Assembly: GCA_964533705.1 (NCBI GenBank)
Contig: CAZHMN010000007.1
Location: 1 to 54,978, forward strand
Direction of reading: 5' to 3'
Source of the DNA: CAZHMN01 sp964533705
GTDB taxonomy: Bacteria > Electryoneota > B3-LCP
DNA length: 54,978 bases
The position numbers and the translations under genes were made by a program. A model generated the notes under the pieces. The model ran no database searches, had not been told where the DNA came from, and saw nothing but the letters and a program-made list of their open reading frames with translations. This document shows positions 41,213-50,897 of the stretch, piece by piece (within the stretch, counting starts at the first letter, position 1; each line of letters begins with the position of its first letter).

Positions 41213-42562
41213 TCATCCTTTGATTTCGATGTAATATCTCGTTTTTAACTCGTCCAGCCATTCATTGTATTTCCGTTCTTTCTTGGCGTTTAGAACGTGG
41301 CCTGAAATCAATTCCCAATCCTGTTTCAGTGAGAGGGGCCGCGCTTCCCGCCTGTTCAAGAGTTTTACGATATGATAGCCGTACTGCGTCTTGAAGGGTT
41401 GACTAATTTCGTTTAATTCCAGGGACGCCACAGCATCTCGGAAATTTTCCGGCATGTCTTCCAGCGAAAACCAGCCCAGGTAACCTCCTCGGTTGGCGCT
41501 TTCCAAATCCTGGGAGTATTCCTTCGCCGCATCTCCGAACGGTGTCCCCGCTTGAATCTGCTCCCTGATACTCGTCAGAAGATCAATCACAGGACCTTCG
41601 TCTTCCGCCAATACCTTCGGTCGGATGAGAATATGGGAGGTATTGATTTTTTCCTCGCGCCGCTCTTCCAATCGGATGATGTGATACCCATAGCGCGTTT
41701 TAACCGGCCGTGAAATCTCCCCTGGATTTAAGGAGAAAGCTACGTTTTCATAGCTGCTTAAGAGATCACCGCGCTCCGTCCAGCCGACATGTCCGCCGTT
41801 TTTTGCCGTGGTCGTATCTTCCGATAGTATCGCGGCCAAGCTATCGAAAGAAGCGCCTCGCTTTAATGCCTCGTAGATCGAATCGGCGCGAGCTAAAGCT
41901 CGTGCATCCGCCCGTTCGCTGCTGCCCGTTTCACGAAGGATATGGGCGATCTCTACGGCATCCTTCATCTGGGGGAATTCGTCGGGATGATCGCGGAAAT
42001 ACTGTTCAATCTCCGAGCGAGTAACTCGTATGTTCTTTAAATAGTTATACTTTACCCTATCAACAAGCAAACCCTCTTCGACGACGGAGCGAAAGTCCCG
42101 GCGAATGCGCCTAATTGAATAACCATACAATTCCTCCAATTTTTCCTCTGAGCCGACGTTCTGAATGATCTGTTGAAGTCGGTTCTCAAGCTCGGCATCA
42201 ACCTCACGCGCCTCGACCACGATGGAATCTTCCCGGGCCTTGGCTAACAGGATCTTTTGATTGATCATTTCACGCAGAACGTCTTCCCGCAACTTTTGAA
42301 ATTTCGCGGGATCGCGTAGAATATCAGCGCCTTGTTGCAGGGCAATGGACTGCGCGTTTTGGTAAACCTCGCTTTCCAGAATGATCTCATCGCCTACGAT
42401 GGCTATCAGACGGTCAATCACCTCGTCCTGTATCTGCGCGCCTGCCGGGACTGAGGTCGCTATGAACAATGCTAAGAAAGTAATCGCGAGATGGGCTGAG
42501 CAACCGCAAACGCCTTCTGCTAAACGAGACGCCAAGCAGTTTTTTCTTTTTGTCCTATTCAC
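41213..42562 (-). CDS. surA: SurA-like periplasmic peptidyl-prolyl isomerase/chaperone with two parvulin domains
   Basis: 449 residues. After an N-terminal export signal (about 20-43, ending PAGA) comes the SurA N-terminal chaperone region (LIAIVGDEIILESEVYQNAQ). Two rotamase (parvulin) domains follow: first AVEIAHILRETGSS ... GGHVGWTERGDLL ... GYHIIRLEE, then INTSHILIRPK ... GGYLGWFSLEDMP ... GYHIVKLLN. SurA escorts outer-membrane barrel proteins across the periplasm, which fits the Omp85-type proteins made here. The start is GTG, overlapping the previous gene by eight bases. It is the last of three foldase genes after mfd. Confidence 0.9.
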   Translation of the reverse strand: MNRTKRKNCLASRLAEGVCGCSAHLAITFLALFIATSVPAGAQIQDEVIDRLIAIVGDEIILESEVYQNAQSIALQQGADILRDPAKFQKLREDVLREMINQKILLAKAREDSIVVEAREVDAELENRLQQIIQNVGSEEKLEELYGYSIRRIRRDFRSVVEEGLLVDRVKYNYLKNIRVTRSEIEQYFRDHPDEFPQMKDAVEIAHILRETGSSERADARALARADSIYEALKRGASFDSLAAILSEDTTTAKNGGHVGWTERGDLLSSYENVAFSLNPGEISRPVKTRYGYHIIRLEERREEKINTSHILIRPKVLAEDEGPVIDLLTSIREQIQAGTPFGDAAKEYSQDLESANRGGYLGWFSLEDMPENFRDAVASLELNEISQPFKTQYGYHIVKLLNRREARPLSLKQDWELISGHVLNAKKERKYNEWLDELKTRYYIEIKG

Positions 42563-43496
42563 TTGAGTTTACGAATATTTGGGGATTGTATGATATCCAG
42601 AGGCGATTTTTCAAGGCTTTTTCCGTTTCCAGTTTCTTGCGCAAGATAACTCGCCCGCGTATGTCCTCTCTAACTTCCTCGAGGGGGAGCACCGTTCCCG
42701 CCTGCCGTCGCTGGTGACACTGAAGGATGATGTATTCGCCCGATTCTATTTTAATGGGATTGGAAATGGTGCCGGGTGCCATGGCGAACGCGGTTCGGGA
42801 TATCGTGGGATTCAAATCATTCGCTGCGACCCATCCCACGCTTTTTCCGGAAAGTTGAGCGTTTTGAATCAAAATGTCTGTCAGTGCAAGTCCGCTGCGT
42901 AGTTTCTGCCGGGCTTGATTGGCCAGCTCTCTGGTTGGTGCGACGATGTAGGTGAGATCCACTTCATCCTGGGCGGATGTGTACTCCTCGCGATGTTTTT
43001 CGTATTCCTGGCGAATCTCCAGGGAATCAACCGCTATGGAGGTGTTGGATTCTTCAAACAACTGCCCGATGAGAATCTCCCGGCGGATGTTTTCCAGGCG
43101 AATCTGGAAAGTGCTATCCCTATCCAATCCCCGCCGCTGAGCTTCCTGAATGAGGATTTCTTCCAAGGCCCATCTGCGGGCGGCTTCAACGAGTATGGTC
43201 GTGTCAACTTCGCCGCCGCCGGTGAGAAAATCCTGGTCCAATCCGTATAGATTGATCAGTTCGGAGCGGGTGATGGTAGCTTTCCCGACTCGCGCTGCTA
43301 TGGGATCTTCAGCGTTCTTCCCGCCGCATCCCCACAGGAAGAGTGGGAGGAAGATAAAAGTCAACAGGGGACTGACAAGCCAAAGGGAAAGAAGGCCTCG
43401 CCCGCGACCGGCAAAATCCAATGAACTTGCCCGACCCCGTTGCTGACTCAACGATAGGAAACGGAACCTATGAGGAGGACGCAGCCTCCAGATCAC
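42555..43496 (-). CDS. Lipoprotein foldase with SurA-type N region and one divergent parvulin domain
   Basis: 313 residues. The GTG start overlaps the previous gene (GTGA). A long basic n-region precedes a hydrophobic segment ending in a lipobox (LFLWGC, Cys about 57), so it should be lipid-anchored. The N-terminal chaperone region (AARVGKATITRSELINLYGL) is SurA/PrsA-like. The parvulin domain (EVDLTYIVAPTREL ... GKSVGWVAANDLNP ... ESGEYIILQCHQ) lacks the usual IxxxHI His, so isomerase activity may be lost. It is probably a chaperone. A later in-frame start without the basic extension cannot be excluded. Confidence 0.8.
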   Translation of the reverse strand: MIWRLRPPHRFRFLSLSQQRGRASSLDFAGRGRGLLSLWLVSPLLTFIFLPLFLWGCGGKNAEDPIAARVGKATITRSELINLYGLDQDFLTGGGEVDTTILVEAARRWALEEILIQEAQRRGLDRDSTFQIRLENIRREILIGQLFEESNTSIAVDSLEIRQEYEKHREEYTSAQDEVDLTYIVAPTRELANQARQKLRSGLALTDILIQNAQLSGKSVGWVAANDLNPTISRTAFAMAPGTISNPIKIESGEYIILQCHQRRQAGTVLPLEEVREDIRGRVILRKKLETEKALKNRLWISYNPQIFVNSSE

Positions 43497-45376
43497 TTGT
43501 TGCCCTTTCCCTTATCGATGGGAGTGATTGACTTTATTTTGAGTTCTTTCTGCGGTTTGGTTTTAAGGGTATCTTCTGCGGCAACCTCAGGCTGCGGCAG
43601 TATGGACATCAGCTTATCATCATAGGTGATGACGGGATAGCGTTTCTGTAAATCCGCCATCCATGCTTCGCGCAGTTCCTCGCTTCGTTCCCGCCTGAGC
43701 TGTCGCTCGACCTGGGCTTTAGCCTCTTCGAAGGGTTTGAGTTGAGCCGGTGTCTTGTCGAGCAGTTTGATGACGGAATATCCCCGCCGTCCCATCTTAA
43801 TTGCATCGCTGATCTCACCGATTTCCAGTTTAAAAGCTTCTCTTCCAATGGCGCCGTACTGTTTGCTGGTCAGCGGACCAATCTTTCCGTCCCGCTGCTG
43901 TGTTGATTTTCGATCATTGTATTTTCTAACCAGCTTGGTGAAGTTCTCCCCTCGCTTGGCGCGATCGGCGAGTTTTTGAGCGAAATCTTTGTCTTTGCCC
44001 TTCTCCTCGTCAACGAGAATGTAAATTTCCTGAACTTCCACGGTGGAATCCGTCATAAAGTCCGTTTTATGTTCATTATAGTAAGCCAGGAGTACGGAAT
44101 CGGAAACGTCAATTTTTTCATCGATCTGGATCGCTTCGATCCGCCGGATCATATCGCTGTCCAGATTCTTATTGTAGGCCTCCATCACGTTTTTGCTCTT
44201 GTAGAGTCCCTTTTCTTTGGCACGGGCGGCCAGGAAATCGGGAAGAACCATTCTCTCCACCAATTTAGTAATGGCTTTTTGATCTCGCCAGCGGGGGGGG
44301 CTGCCGGCTTTAGCGATTTCCTCTTCCAGGTCCTTGACCGTGATGGTATCCGCATCGTAGGTGGCTACCACCCAGAGCTTCTCCTCCTCGCTGAAATTGG
44401 CGAAGTATGAGTTATTGCGGGGCACGGAAGGATCGCTGACCTTGTCCAGGATTTTTTGAATGTTGGCATAATCGAAATTCAAGTTGTGGGCGTCTTTGAG
44501 TTCTTTCAGGTAACCTTCCGCCGTTTCGTTTAGCTCTTCCTGATAGGTTTGGCGCAGGCGATTGCGGATGTTATCTTCCTCTTCTTCGAAGGGTTTAACC
44601 GATTCGGAAGGCCTTCGATCTTCCAGCTTGATGATGTGATAACCATAGGATGATTTGACCACGTCGCTGATCTGGCCGATTTCCAGGGCGAAGGCCGCCT
44701 CCTGGAATTCATCAACCATCCGGCCCCAGGAGAAATATCCCAGATCGCCACCTCTATTTGCTGTGGTCACGTCTTCGGAAATTGCTCGGGCGAGCGAATC
44801 GAAATCCGCGCCGGCTAAGAGCTCGTCGTGGGCTTCTTCGGCCTTTTTACGGATTGCTTCCAATTCCTGTTCCTCGGCATCCACAGGAGTCTTAAACAGA
44901 ATATGGCGGGCGCGTATCTCCTCTCCCAGCCTGTCGTAATATTCCCGCACCGCCTCCGGAGGGATGACCTTATCCATAATTTCGACTTTGTACAGCTCCT
45001 GAATAGCAGCCTGTTTCTGAACCTCAGCGGCTTTCGCTTGCACAGTGGAATCCTTTTCCAGGTTCATGCGGCGGGCGTCTAACAGTTTAAGTTTGCTGTC
45101 AATTAAATTTTTCAAGACTTGCTGGCGGTCTTCCAAGCTCCGTTTGGCGGCGAATTCGGGCGTCCTGTAGTTCATAATCATGGCATCTTTGAACTCGGCT
45201 GCGGTAATCACTTCACCGCCGACTTTGGCCACGATGTCCTTCTTCTTGCCGCATCCGGCGGATAAAAGGACGATGGATAAGAGTAACGGTGCAAACAACG
45301 GCAGCACTGTTGAGAGATGGGACCTTGCAGTCTCAAAGTGAGGTGATAATTTCAATTGGCGCGCGGGCGAGAACAT
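43493..45376 (-). CDS. PrsA/PpiD-like lipoprotein peptidyl-prolyl isomerase with two parvulin domains
   Basis: 627 residues. The signal ends in a lipobox (LLSAGC, Cys about 42) followed by GKKKD. A SurA_N-like region (IVAKVGGEVITAAEFKDAMI) comes next. The first parvulin domain is canonical (IRARHILFKTPVDAEEQ ... GGDLGYFSWGRMVDEF ... GYHIIKLEDRRP). The second is divergent (EVQEIYILVDEEKG ... GKIGPLTSKQYG ... GYSVIKLLDK). An AGAGGAGG Shine-Dalgarno supports the ATG. It is a membrane-anchored foldase, first of three in a row, each overlapping the next by 4 to 8 bases. Client proteins are inferred to be exported barrel and sorting-domain proteins. Confidence 0.88.
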   Translation of the reverse strand: MFSPARQLKLSPHFETARSHLSTVLPLFAPLLLSIVLLSAGCGKKKDIVAKVGGEVITAAEFKDAMIMNYRTPEFAAKRSLEDRQQVLKNLIDSKLKLLDARRMNLEKDSTVQAKAAEVQKQAAIQELYKVEIMDKVIPPEAVREYYDRLGEEIRARHILFKTPVDAEEQELEAIRKKAEEAHDELLAGADFDSLARAISEDVTTANRGGDLGYFSWGRMVDEFQEAAFALEIGQISDVVKSSYGYHIIKLEDRRPSESVKPFEEEEDNIRNRLRQTYQEELNETAEGYLKELKDAHNLNFDYANIQKILDKVSDPSVPRNNSYFANFSEEEKLWVVATYDADTITVKDLEEEIAKAGSPPRWRDQKAITKLVERMVLPDFLAARAKEKGLYKSKNVMEAYNKNLDSDMIRRIEAIQIDEKIDVSDSVLLAYYNEHKTDFMTDSTVEVQEIYILVDEEKGKDKDFAQKLADRAKRGENFTKLVRKYNDRKSTQQRDGKIGPLTSKQYGAIGREAFKLEIGEISDAIKMGRRGYSVIKLLDKTPAQLKPFEEAKAQVERQLRRERSEELREAWMADLQKRYPVITYDDKLMSILPQPEVAAEDTLKTKPQKELKIKSITPIDKGKGNK

Positions 45377-45490
45377 ACGCTAATCCTCCTCTATCATTTG
45401 CTTTATTCTTATTTGTGTATATTTACCCTTTCTTATACCTGCGTTTTCGCGTAATGATCCCGATGAGTTGTTGATTATGGAAGCAGCCCG

Positions 45491-48400
45491 TCAATTTATT
45501 TTTCTTAGTATCTGTTTCGTGTAGGTGATTTTCTCTTCCCATCCATCATTTGAATTCCAGCGGATTATGATCTGTGGCGGGTTGCCGCCTGAGAATTCCA
45601 CCGGTTCCTCATCGAGTTTCTCTACGACGTCTTTCAATAGCTGGCTCCAATCATGACCATCCCTGCGGCCGATTTCCGCCAGCAGAAATTCTTCTTGCAG
45701 TTCCAATCTGGGAAGATTCGCATTTATGCAACCGAGCTTGATCTCCATCAAATCGAAAAGATAGCCCGCCTGCTCGGGCGGGGCTCCGTAGCGATCAACG
45801 GTCTCTTCGAGAAGATTATTCAAGGTGTCGTAATCACGGGCGGCGGCCAAGCGGCGGTAGAGCTCGACCCGTTGTTCCGGTTTTTCAACGTAATCCGTCG
45901 GCAGAAAGGCATCGAAGGGGAATTCGATTTTCGGTTCAAAATCAACGCGGTCAGATGTGTTTGTCCTCGAGGAGAGGTTTGCGTCCTGCTTGAGTTCGTT
46001 GATCGATTCCTCCAGCATCTTTTGGTATAGATCAAAACCGACAGCATGTATGAATCCCGACTGCTTCGCTCCGAAAATCTCGCCCGCGCCCCGAATTTCC
46101 AGATCGTTCATGGCCAATTGAAATCCGGCGCCGAGGTAACTACAATAACGAATGGCCTCCAGTCGCTTGCGCGCCGGGTCAGAAACCGATAGTTTAGGTG
46201 GAGTCAAAAGATAGGCATAAGCCTGTCGGTTGGATCTGCCGATGCGGCCCCGCAGTTGATAGAGTTGCGCCAGGCCGAAACGATCCGCCCGATTGACGAT
46301 CATGGTATTGACGTTGGGTAGGTCCAGACCGGACTCGATGATCATGGTCGAAACCAGGCAGTCGTATTTCTTATCCAGAAATTCGCTCATGGTTTTTTCC
46401 AACTGCCGTTCTGGCATCTGCCCGTGAGCGACCGTGAAACGAACCTGCGGAAGCCAGCGCTCCAACATCTCCTTAATCGCTCTGATGGATTCAATGCGGT
46501 TATGCACGAAATAGACCTGGCCGCCCCGATCCACTTCTCTGAGAATCGCTTCGGTGATTAGATCCCGCGAAAACGGGGCAATTTCCGTTTCAATCGGCAG
46601 GCGATCCTGAGGAGCGGTATGAATCAGAGACATGTCGCGCGCCCCGATGAGGGCCATATGCAGAGTGCGGGGGATGGGTGTCGCCGTCAACGTCAGCACG
46701 TCAATCAGTGATTTCATGCTCTTAATCTTCTCTTTGTGCCCCACCCCGAAGCGGTGCTCTTCATCCACGATCAATAGACCCAGGTTATGGAATTCCACGT
46801 CTTTTGAGAGAAGGCGATGGGTGCCAATGATGATGTCAATGCGGCCTTGCTTTAATCGTTTTAGAATATCCTTCTGCTGCTTCTGGGTGCGAAATCGGGA
46901 GAGCATCTCGATTTCAACCGCCGCCGAAGCAAGTCTTTTGATGAAATTCGCATAGTGCTGCTGAGCTAAAAGCGTGGTCGGCACCAGCATACCCACCTGT
47001 TTCCCGGAAAGGACGGCTTTATAGGCGGCTCTCAGAGCGACTTCGGTTTTCCCATAGCCGACGTCACCGCAAACCAGGCGGTCCATCGGTTTCGGTTCCT
47101 CCATGTCCTCTTTGACGCTCATAATCGCCTTCAGCTGATCCGGCGTCTCTTCGAATTCGAAGCTCGCTTCCATTTCTCGCTGCAATGAGTCGTCCGGCGG
47201 GAAGGCATAGCCCTTTTGAGAGGAACGCAGCGCGTAAAGCTTGACCAGGTTTTCCGCCAGTTCGGAGACGGCTTTTCGGGCGCGCTTGCGGATCTTTTCC
47301 CAATCGCCGTGCCCGATGCGTGTCAGGGGCGGCGTAAATCCCTCTCTTCCGGAGTACTTTTGTATTTTTTTCAGCGATTCTAATCTGACGTACAGGCTGA
47401 CGTTGCCCCGATATTCAATCTGGAGGCATTCTCGAGTGTGGCCACCCACCTTGATTGTTCTCAATCCCAGAAAGCGACCGATACCGTAATCTTCGTGGAC
47501 GACGTAGTCCCCCTTTTTAAGCTTTTCGGCACGTTCTATGGGGCTGAAATTGCGCAAACGAAAGTAGGTTCTCCGGTGGCGGGGACGGCGGAAAATCTGG
47601 TGATCTGTGTAAAGAGCGGATTCCCCGGCCGGTAAGCGGAATCCCCCCGAAAGGCGAGCGACAACGAAGTGGGGCAGAGGGTCGAGGGAGCGATCAGCGA
47701 GAAGCTCCTGAAGGCGTTCTCGCTGGCCCTCGTTATCGCAGGCGATGTAAACGGTCGTCTTGGATGCAGCTAATTGTGTCAGATGATCGGAGAGCCGGCC
47801 GATATGACCACCGAAATCCTCCTGGGGAAGAGCCTTTAAATCGACGCGTGGAATGTCCTGGCGGGGGTATCCCCAATAGATGATGTTGTCATGTTGCAGG
47901 ATTTCTTCCCAGGCATCCAGATTTGAAGCTCTCTCGGCGCTTAGCAGAATATCATCCGGTTCCTCAATGAGGAGTATGTCATTCTTCCCCAGGTAAGAAA
48001 TCAGACTGGCGCCGCTTTCCCCATCTGCCTTGGACAAAAACAGGTTTTCTTCTTTCAGGTGTTCGATGGTCCGCTGGGTTAAAGGGTCGAAAGAGCGGAG
48101 GGATTCTAATTGCTCGCCCCAAAACTCCAGTCGTAGTGGGGTATCGTGGGTGTAAGGGAAGACGTCCAGAATATGGCCGCGCAGCGCGAATTCCCCCCGG
48201 TTTTCGGCCATGTCGCAGCGGCTGTAGCCGGCTTGGTAGAGTCGTTCTGCAAGCCGGTCGCGTCCCAGGCTTAATCCCGGCTGCAGGGCAATTCGGATCT
48301 TATCCAGAGCCTCGGGAGTGGGCAGTAAATTTAGCCAGGTTGCAGTGGGTTCGGTGACCAGAGCGAACGGCTTGGGGGAGGTCCAATTCTGCAGAGCCCG

Positions 48401-48706
48401 CGCCCGAAATATGCGCGCTTCGAAGGGCGTGATGTCGTCCCTGGCTTCCGGTGCTGGGAGCAAACCTACGCTGTGATCGGGCAGGAACTGGGAGAGGTCG
48501 GCGAGAGCTTCTTCCCGGCCGGAGCTGCGCGGAACGATCCAGAGCACTCTGCGGCCTGAGTCAACCAGGAGGGCGACAACGGCAGCTCTCAGGCAGCCCG
48601 GAGCTCCCTTGAGAACCAGTTCTCGACTTGATTCAAGTTGAGTTAGAAGCCCCGCCAGGGGTTTATAACGGTTGAGAGCGTCTTTTAATCTATCAATGGA
48701 AGGCAC
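45491..48706 (-). CDS. mfd: Transcription-repair coupling factor Mfd
   Basis: 1071 residues, GTG start. The N-terminal UvrB-homology region is present (KPLAGLLTQLESSRELVLKG ... ILDVFPYTHDTPLRLEFWGE). The RNA polymerase-interacting domain begins near KLKKGDYVVHEDYGIGRFLG. The RecG-like motor domains have Walker A CGDVGYGKTEVALRAAYKA, DEEH box LLIVDEEHRFGVGHKEK and TATPIPRTLHMALIGARDMS. A C-terminal TRCF domain (about 930-1060) closes it. Mfd removes RNA polymerase stalled at DNA damage and recruits UvrA. It lies 114 bases upstream of the foldase operon on the same strand, an arrangement shared with several FCB genomes in my recollection (not checked). Confidence 0.96.
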   Translation of the reverse strand: MPSIDRLKDALNRYKPLAGLLTQLESSRELVLKGAPGCLRAAVVALLVDSGRRVLWIVPRSSGREEALADLSQFLPDHSVGLLPAPEARDDITPFEARIFRARALQNWTSPKPFALVTEPTATWLNLLPTPEALDKIRIALQPGLSLGRDRLAERLYQAGYSRCDMAENRGEFALRGHILDVFPYTHDTPLRLEFWGEQLESLRSFDPLTQRTIEHLKEENLFLSKADGESGASLISYLGKNDILLIEEPDDILLSAERASNLDAWEEILQHDNIIYWGYPRQDIPRVDLKALPQEDFGGHIGRLSDHLTQLAASKTTVYIACDNEGQRERLQELLADRSLDPLPHFVVARLSGGFRLPAGESALYTDHQIFRRPRHRRTYFRLRNFSPIERAEKLKKGDYVVHEDYGIGRFLGLRTIKVGGHTRECLQIEYRGNVSLYVRLESLKKIQKYSGREGFTPPLTRIGHGDWEKIRKRARKAVSELAENLVKLYALRSSQKGYAFPPDDSLQREMEASFEFEETPDQLKAIMSVKEDMEEPKPMDRLVCGDVGYGKTEVALRAAYKAVLSGKQVGMLVPTTLLAQQHYANFIKRLASAAVEIEMLSRFRTQKQQKDILKRLKQGRIDIIIGTHRLLSKDVEFHNLGLLIVDEEHRFGVGHKEKIKSMKSLIDVLTLTATPIPRTLHMALIGARDMSLIHTAPQDRLPIETEIAPFSRDLITEAILREVDRGGQVYFVHNRIESIRAIKEMLERWLPQVRFTVAHGQMPERQLEKTMSEFLDKKYDCLVSTMIIESGLDLPNVNTMIVNRADRFGLAQLYQLRGRIGRSNRQAYAYLLTPPKLSVSDPARKRLEAIRYCSYLGAGFQLAMNDLEIRGAGEIFGAKQSGFIHAVGFDLYQKMLEESINELKQDANLSSRTNTSDRVDFEPKIEFPFDAFLPTDYVEKPEQRVELYRRLAAARDYDTLNNLLEETVDRYGAPPEQAGYLFDLMEIKLGCINANLPRLELQEEFLLAEIGRRDGHDWSQLLKDVVEKLDEEPVEFSGGNPPQIIIRWNSNDGWEEKITYTKQILRKIN

Positions 48707-48819
48707 GGTACGCTTGGTCGGGAGAATAACGGCATTCTCACGAATGTAGATAATTCGAGAGGATTCTATTCGAACCAGGAATTATTCAAGGTTCAGATTA
48801 ATCGTAAGGTGTTGCAGCG

Positions 48820-49053
48820 TCAATAATCAATGATTCTGTAGGGAACGTGGCAGTTTTCCAGGGCCAGCTTGACGTGGTCAACGTTAATGTGTCCCAGATG
48901 GAGCACATATTGGCGATCAAAGATATCCCATGTGAATTCGATGTTGTGCTTTTCGAGTATGGCAATCACTTTTTTCAGATCGTCAAAGGAATTAAATCGT
49001 ATCTTTTTCATGGCCGGCGGATCCCAGGTAAGATAATGGCTGATGATGATCAT
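48820..49053 (-). CDS. Small hypothetical protein behind a structured leader
   Basis: 77 residues from the ATG at 49053, or 63 from ATG 49011 (MKKIRFNSFDDLKKVIAILE), which looks like a natural N terminus and has a weak GGGAT upstream. The core alternates helix and strand (NIEFTWDIFDRQYVLHLGHI, then VDHVKLALENCHVPYRIIDY), a small soluble alpha/beta fold. I know no family. The region upstream carries a promoter and a hairpin whose 3' arm touches the first ATG. The gene sits between the HDOD-GGDEF gene and mfd, all on the minus strand. Confidence 0.6.
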   Translation of the reverse strand: MIIISHYLTWDPPAMKKIRFNSFDDLKKVIAILEKHNIEFTWDIFDRQYVLHLGHINVDHVKLALENCHVPYRIIDY

Positions 49054-49097
49054 GTAGGTTTGTTCTTTCCGTTCGAAAGAGAAAGCCGGAAACCTAC
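49054..49097 (-). promoter_or_regulatory. Leader hairpin abutting the start codon of the small gene
   Basis: GTAGGTTT (minus strand 49097-49090) pairs with AAACCTAC (49061-49054), the latter directly adjacent to the ATG at 49053. A further CTTTC/GAAAG pair lies inside. The structure could hide the first start codon or stabilise the mRNA. Confidence 0.45.
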
Positions 49098-49135
49098 TTT
49101 TTTGCGAAGATTCAGGCAGAGAGATTTAATCTTAT

Positions 49136-49164
49136 AATATACACAATTATAATCGGGAAATCAA
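49136..49164 (-). promoter_or_regulatory. Sigma70-type promoter of the small gene
   Basis: Minus-strand TTGATT (49164-49159), 17 bases, TATATT (49141-49136). The -35 overlaps the stop codon of the HDOD-GGDEF gene, so the small gene has its own promoter and a leader of about 75 bases. Confidence 0.65.
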
Positions 49165-50795
49165 GAGGGTAGGGTTACATTCTCATCGTCCGGCTCAGTT
49201 TGCATGACTTTGCTATCCAGACGATTTGTGTCCTCGTCGGTCCAGACTCGGTTTCGACCCCGGTTTTTGGCTTGGTATAGATTCCTATCGGCGTGCAGAA
49301 TCAGCTCTTCTTCACACTCGAGTTTGGAATCCTTGCTCAGGGTGGCAACCCCCAGAGAGATCGTGATGCGGATGGATCGGCCTTCAATGTCGAATACGTT
49401 TTCTTCCACCGAACGCCGCAGCTTTTCCGCGATGAAGGCAGCGGCTTCGTGATCTGCTTCCGGCGAAATGACGACGAATTCCTCGCCGCCGTAGCGCGCC
49501 AGAGTGTCACTTTTCCGCAGATTGGCTTCTAACAGACTCGCCACTTCTTTTAGAACTTGATCGCCCACTAGGTGTCCCTGAGTGTCGTTGATGCGCTTGA
49601 AATGATCCAGGTCAATCATGATGCAGGATAGAGGGTGGCCATAGCGGTTGGAGCGGTAGAATTCCTTGGTGATTAGATTCTGGAATACCCTGCGGTTAAA
49701 AATCTTGGTGAGCCCGTCGAGGTTGGCCATTTCCTCGAGTTTGCGGTTTGCCTCAGCCAGTTGCACGGCCAATTCTTCGGCGCGGCGTTTGGCCGCCACT
49801 AATTCCCGGTTCATCTGTTCGTAGCTGAGATTGATTCTGCCGAGTTCTATATTCGCGGCCATTAACAATTCGGAGTAACTGCTGGTCCTCACCAGTGGTA
49901 AGCCGAAAAACTTGGCGACTTCCTTGACCTCATCGGCGAGGTTAGCCAAGAGTTCTTCGATGACCTTGGGCTTTACGTTCAGATATCTCTCAGCTTGCCT
50001 TGTGAGCTTTTGAACCCGGTCGGGATGGTATTCATCGTAAAAGATCGCGGAGGTGAGCTGGGAAAGATGGACGTACTGAGTGAACTTCTCGACTTCTTCG
50101 GCGGCCTCAGATGGGTCGCCTTGATGAACCGCATCGGGATCGTGATGGCGGAGAATGGGTATGGTGAGACTGCGAGGCAATTGCCATTTGTTGGCTAAGA
50201 ATTCGCCCAAGAGGGTGTGGTTGATGCCGAAGTTCTGATCTTCGAGGACGATTAGGTCTGTGGCGCTCTGTTTGGCTTGTTCGAGTGTACGGGCGTATTC
50301 CTCCGGAAAATATTTTATAAAGACCAATACCCCGATGTCTTGCAGCAAGGCTGCCATGAAGACTTCTTCCTCTTTGGGATACTCCGTGAGGATTGCTAAC
50401 CTTCGGGCCGCCACGGCGGAAAACAAGGAACGCTCCCAGAATACTTTGAAGTCGCTTACGCCCCTTACTTTTGAGGTCCCCTCGACAAAAATTTCGAGGA
50501 TCGACATCGAGAGAGCCAGATTCTTTACCGCAGAAAGCCCCAGAATAACCATGGCCTGGGAGAGGGTGGAAATCTTGCGCGGAAAGCCGTAGAAGGCGGA
50601 ATTAACGACTTTGAGAATTTTAAAACTCAACGATACGTCATTTTGAATGATGTCAGCCAATTCCTTGACTGAAACCTTCTCGTCACCGATGAGCCTCAGA
50701 ACCTTCTCAACCACAGGCGAAAGAGTGGGCAGCTCTTTATCCTGGTCGAGAATGCGAATAATCTCGCGTATGCGTTGATTGTTGTCTGAGGCCAT
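49161..50795 (-). CDS. HDOD-GGDEF diguanylate cyclase
   Basis: 544 residues. The N-terminal HDOD domain (about 18-215: ELPTLSPVVEKVLRLIGDEK, then DVSLSFKILKVVNSAFYGFP) is a divergent HD-superfamily regulatory module. A coiled coil (about 310-355) leads to a GGDEF domain (358-520) with NLDGLTKIFNRRVFQ, IDLDHFKRINDTQGH and the active-site motif GGEEF. An I-site RxxD (RKSD) sits five residues before it, so feedback inhibition by c-di-GMP is expected. It should make c-di-GMP in the cytoplasm in response to the HDOD input. AAGG precedes the ATG. A palindrome overlaps its -35. Confidence 0.93.
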   Translation of the reverse strand: MASDNNQRIREIIRILDQDKELPTLSPVVEKVLRLIGDEKVSVKELADIIQNDVSLSFKILKVVNSAFYGFPRKISTLSQAMVILGLSAVKNLALSMSILEIFVEGTSKVRGVSDFKVFWERSLFSAVAARRLAILTEYPKEEEVFMAALLQDIGVLVFIKYFPEEYARTLEQAKQSATDLIVLEDQNFGINHTLLGEFLANKWQLPRSLTIPILRHHDPDAVHQGDPSEAAEEVEKFTQYVHLSQLTSAIFYDEYHPDRVQKLTRQAERYLNVKPKVIEELLANLADEVKEVAKFFGLPLVRTSSYSELLMAANIELGRINLSYEQMNRELVAAKRRAEELAVQLAEANRKLEEMANLDGLTKIFNRRVFQNLITKEFYRSNRYGHPLSCIMIDLDHFKRINDTQGHLVGDQVLKEVASLLEANLRKSDTLARYGGEEFVVISPEADHEAAAFIAEKLRRSVEENVFDIEGRSIRITISLGVATLSKDSKLECEEELILHADRNLYQAKNRGRNRVWTDEDTNRLDSKVMQTEPDDENVTLPS

Positions 50796-50897
50796 TTTTG
50801 AAACCTTTGCCGGCAGGCCGTGTTCAATTTTTAATTGGACGCGACGATTCCACTATGCGAAGCGGAGCTATTCATCGCACGGGATAGAAAAACTGAA

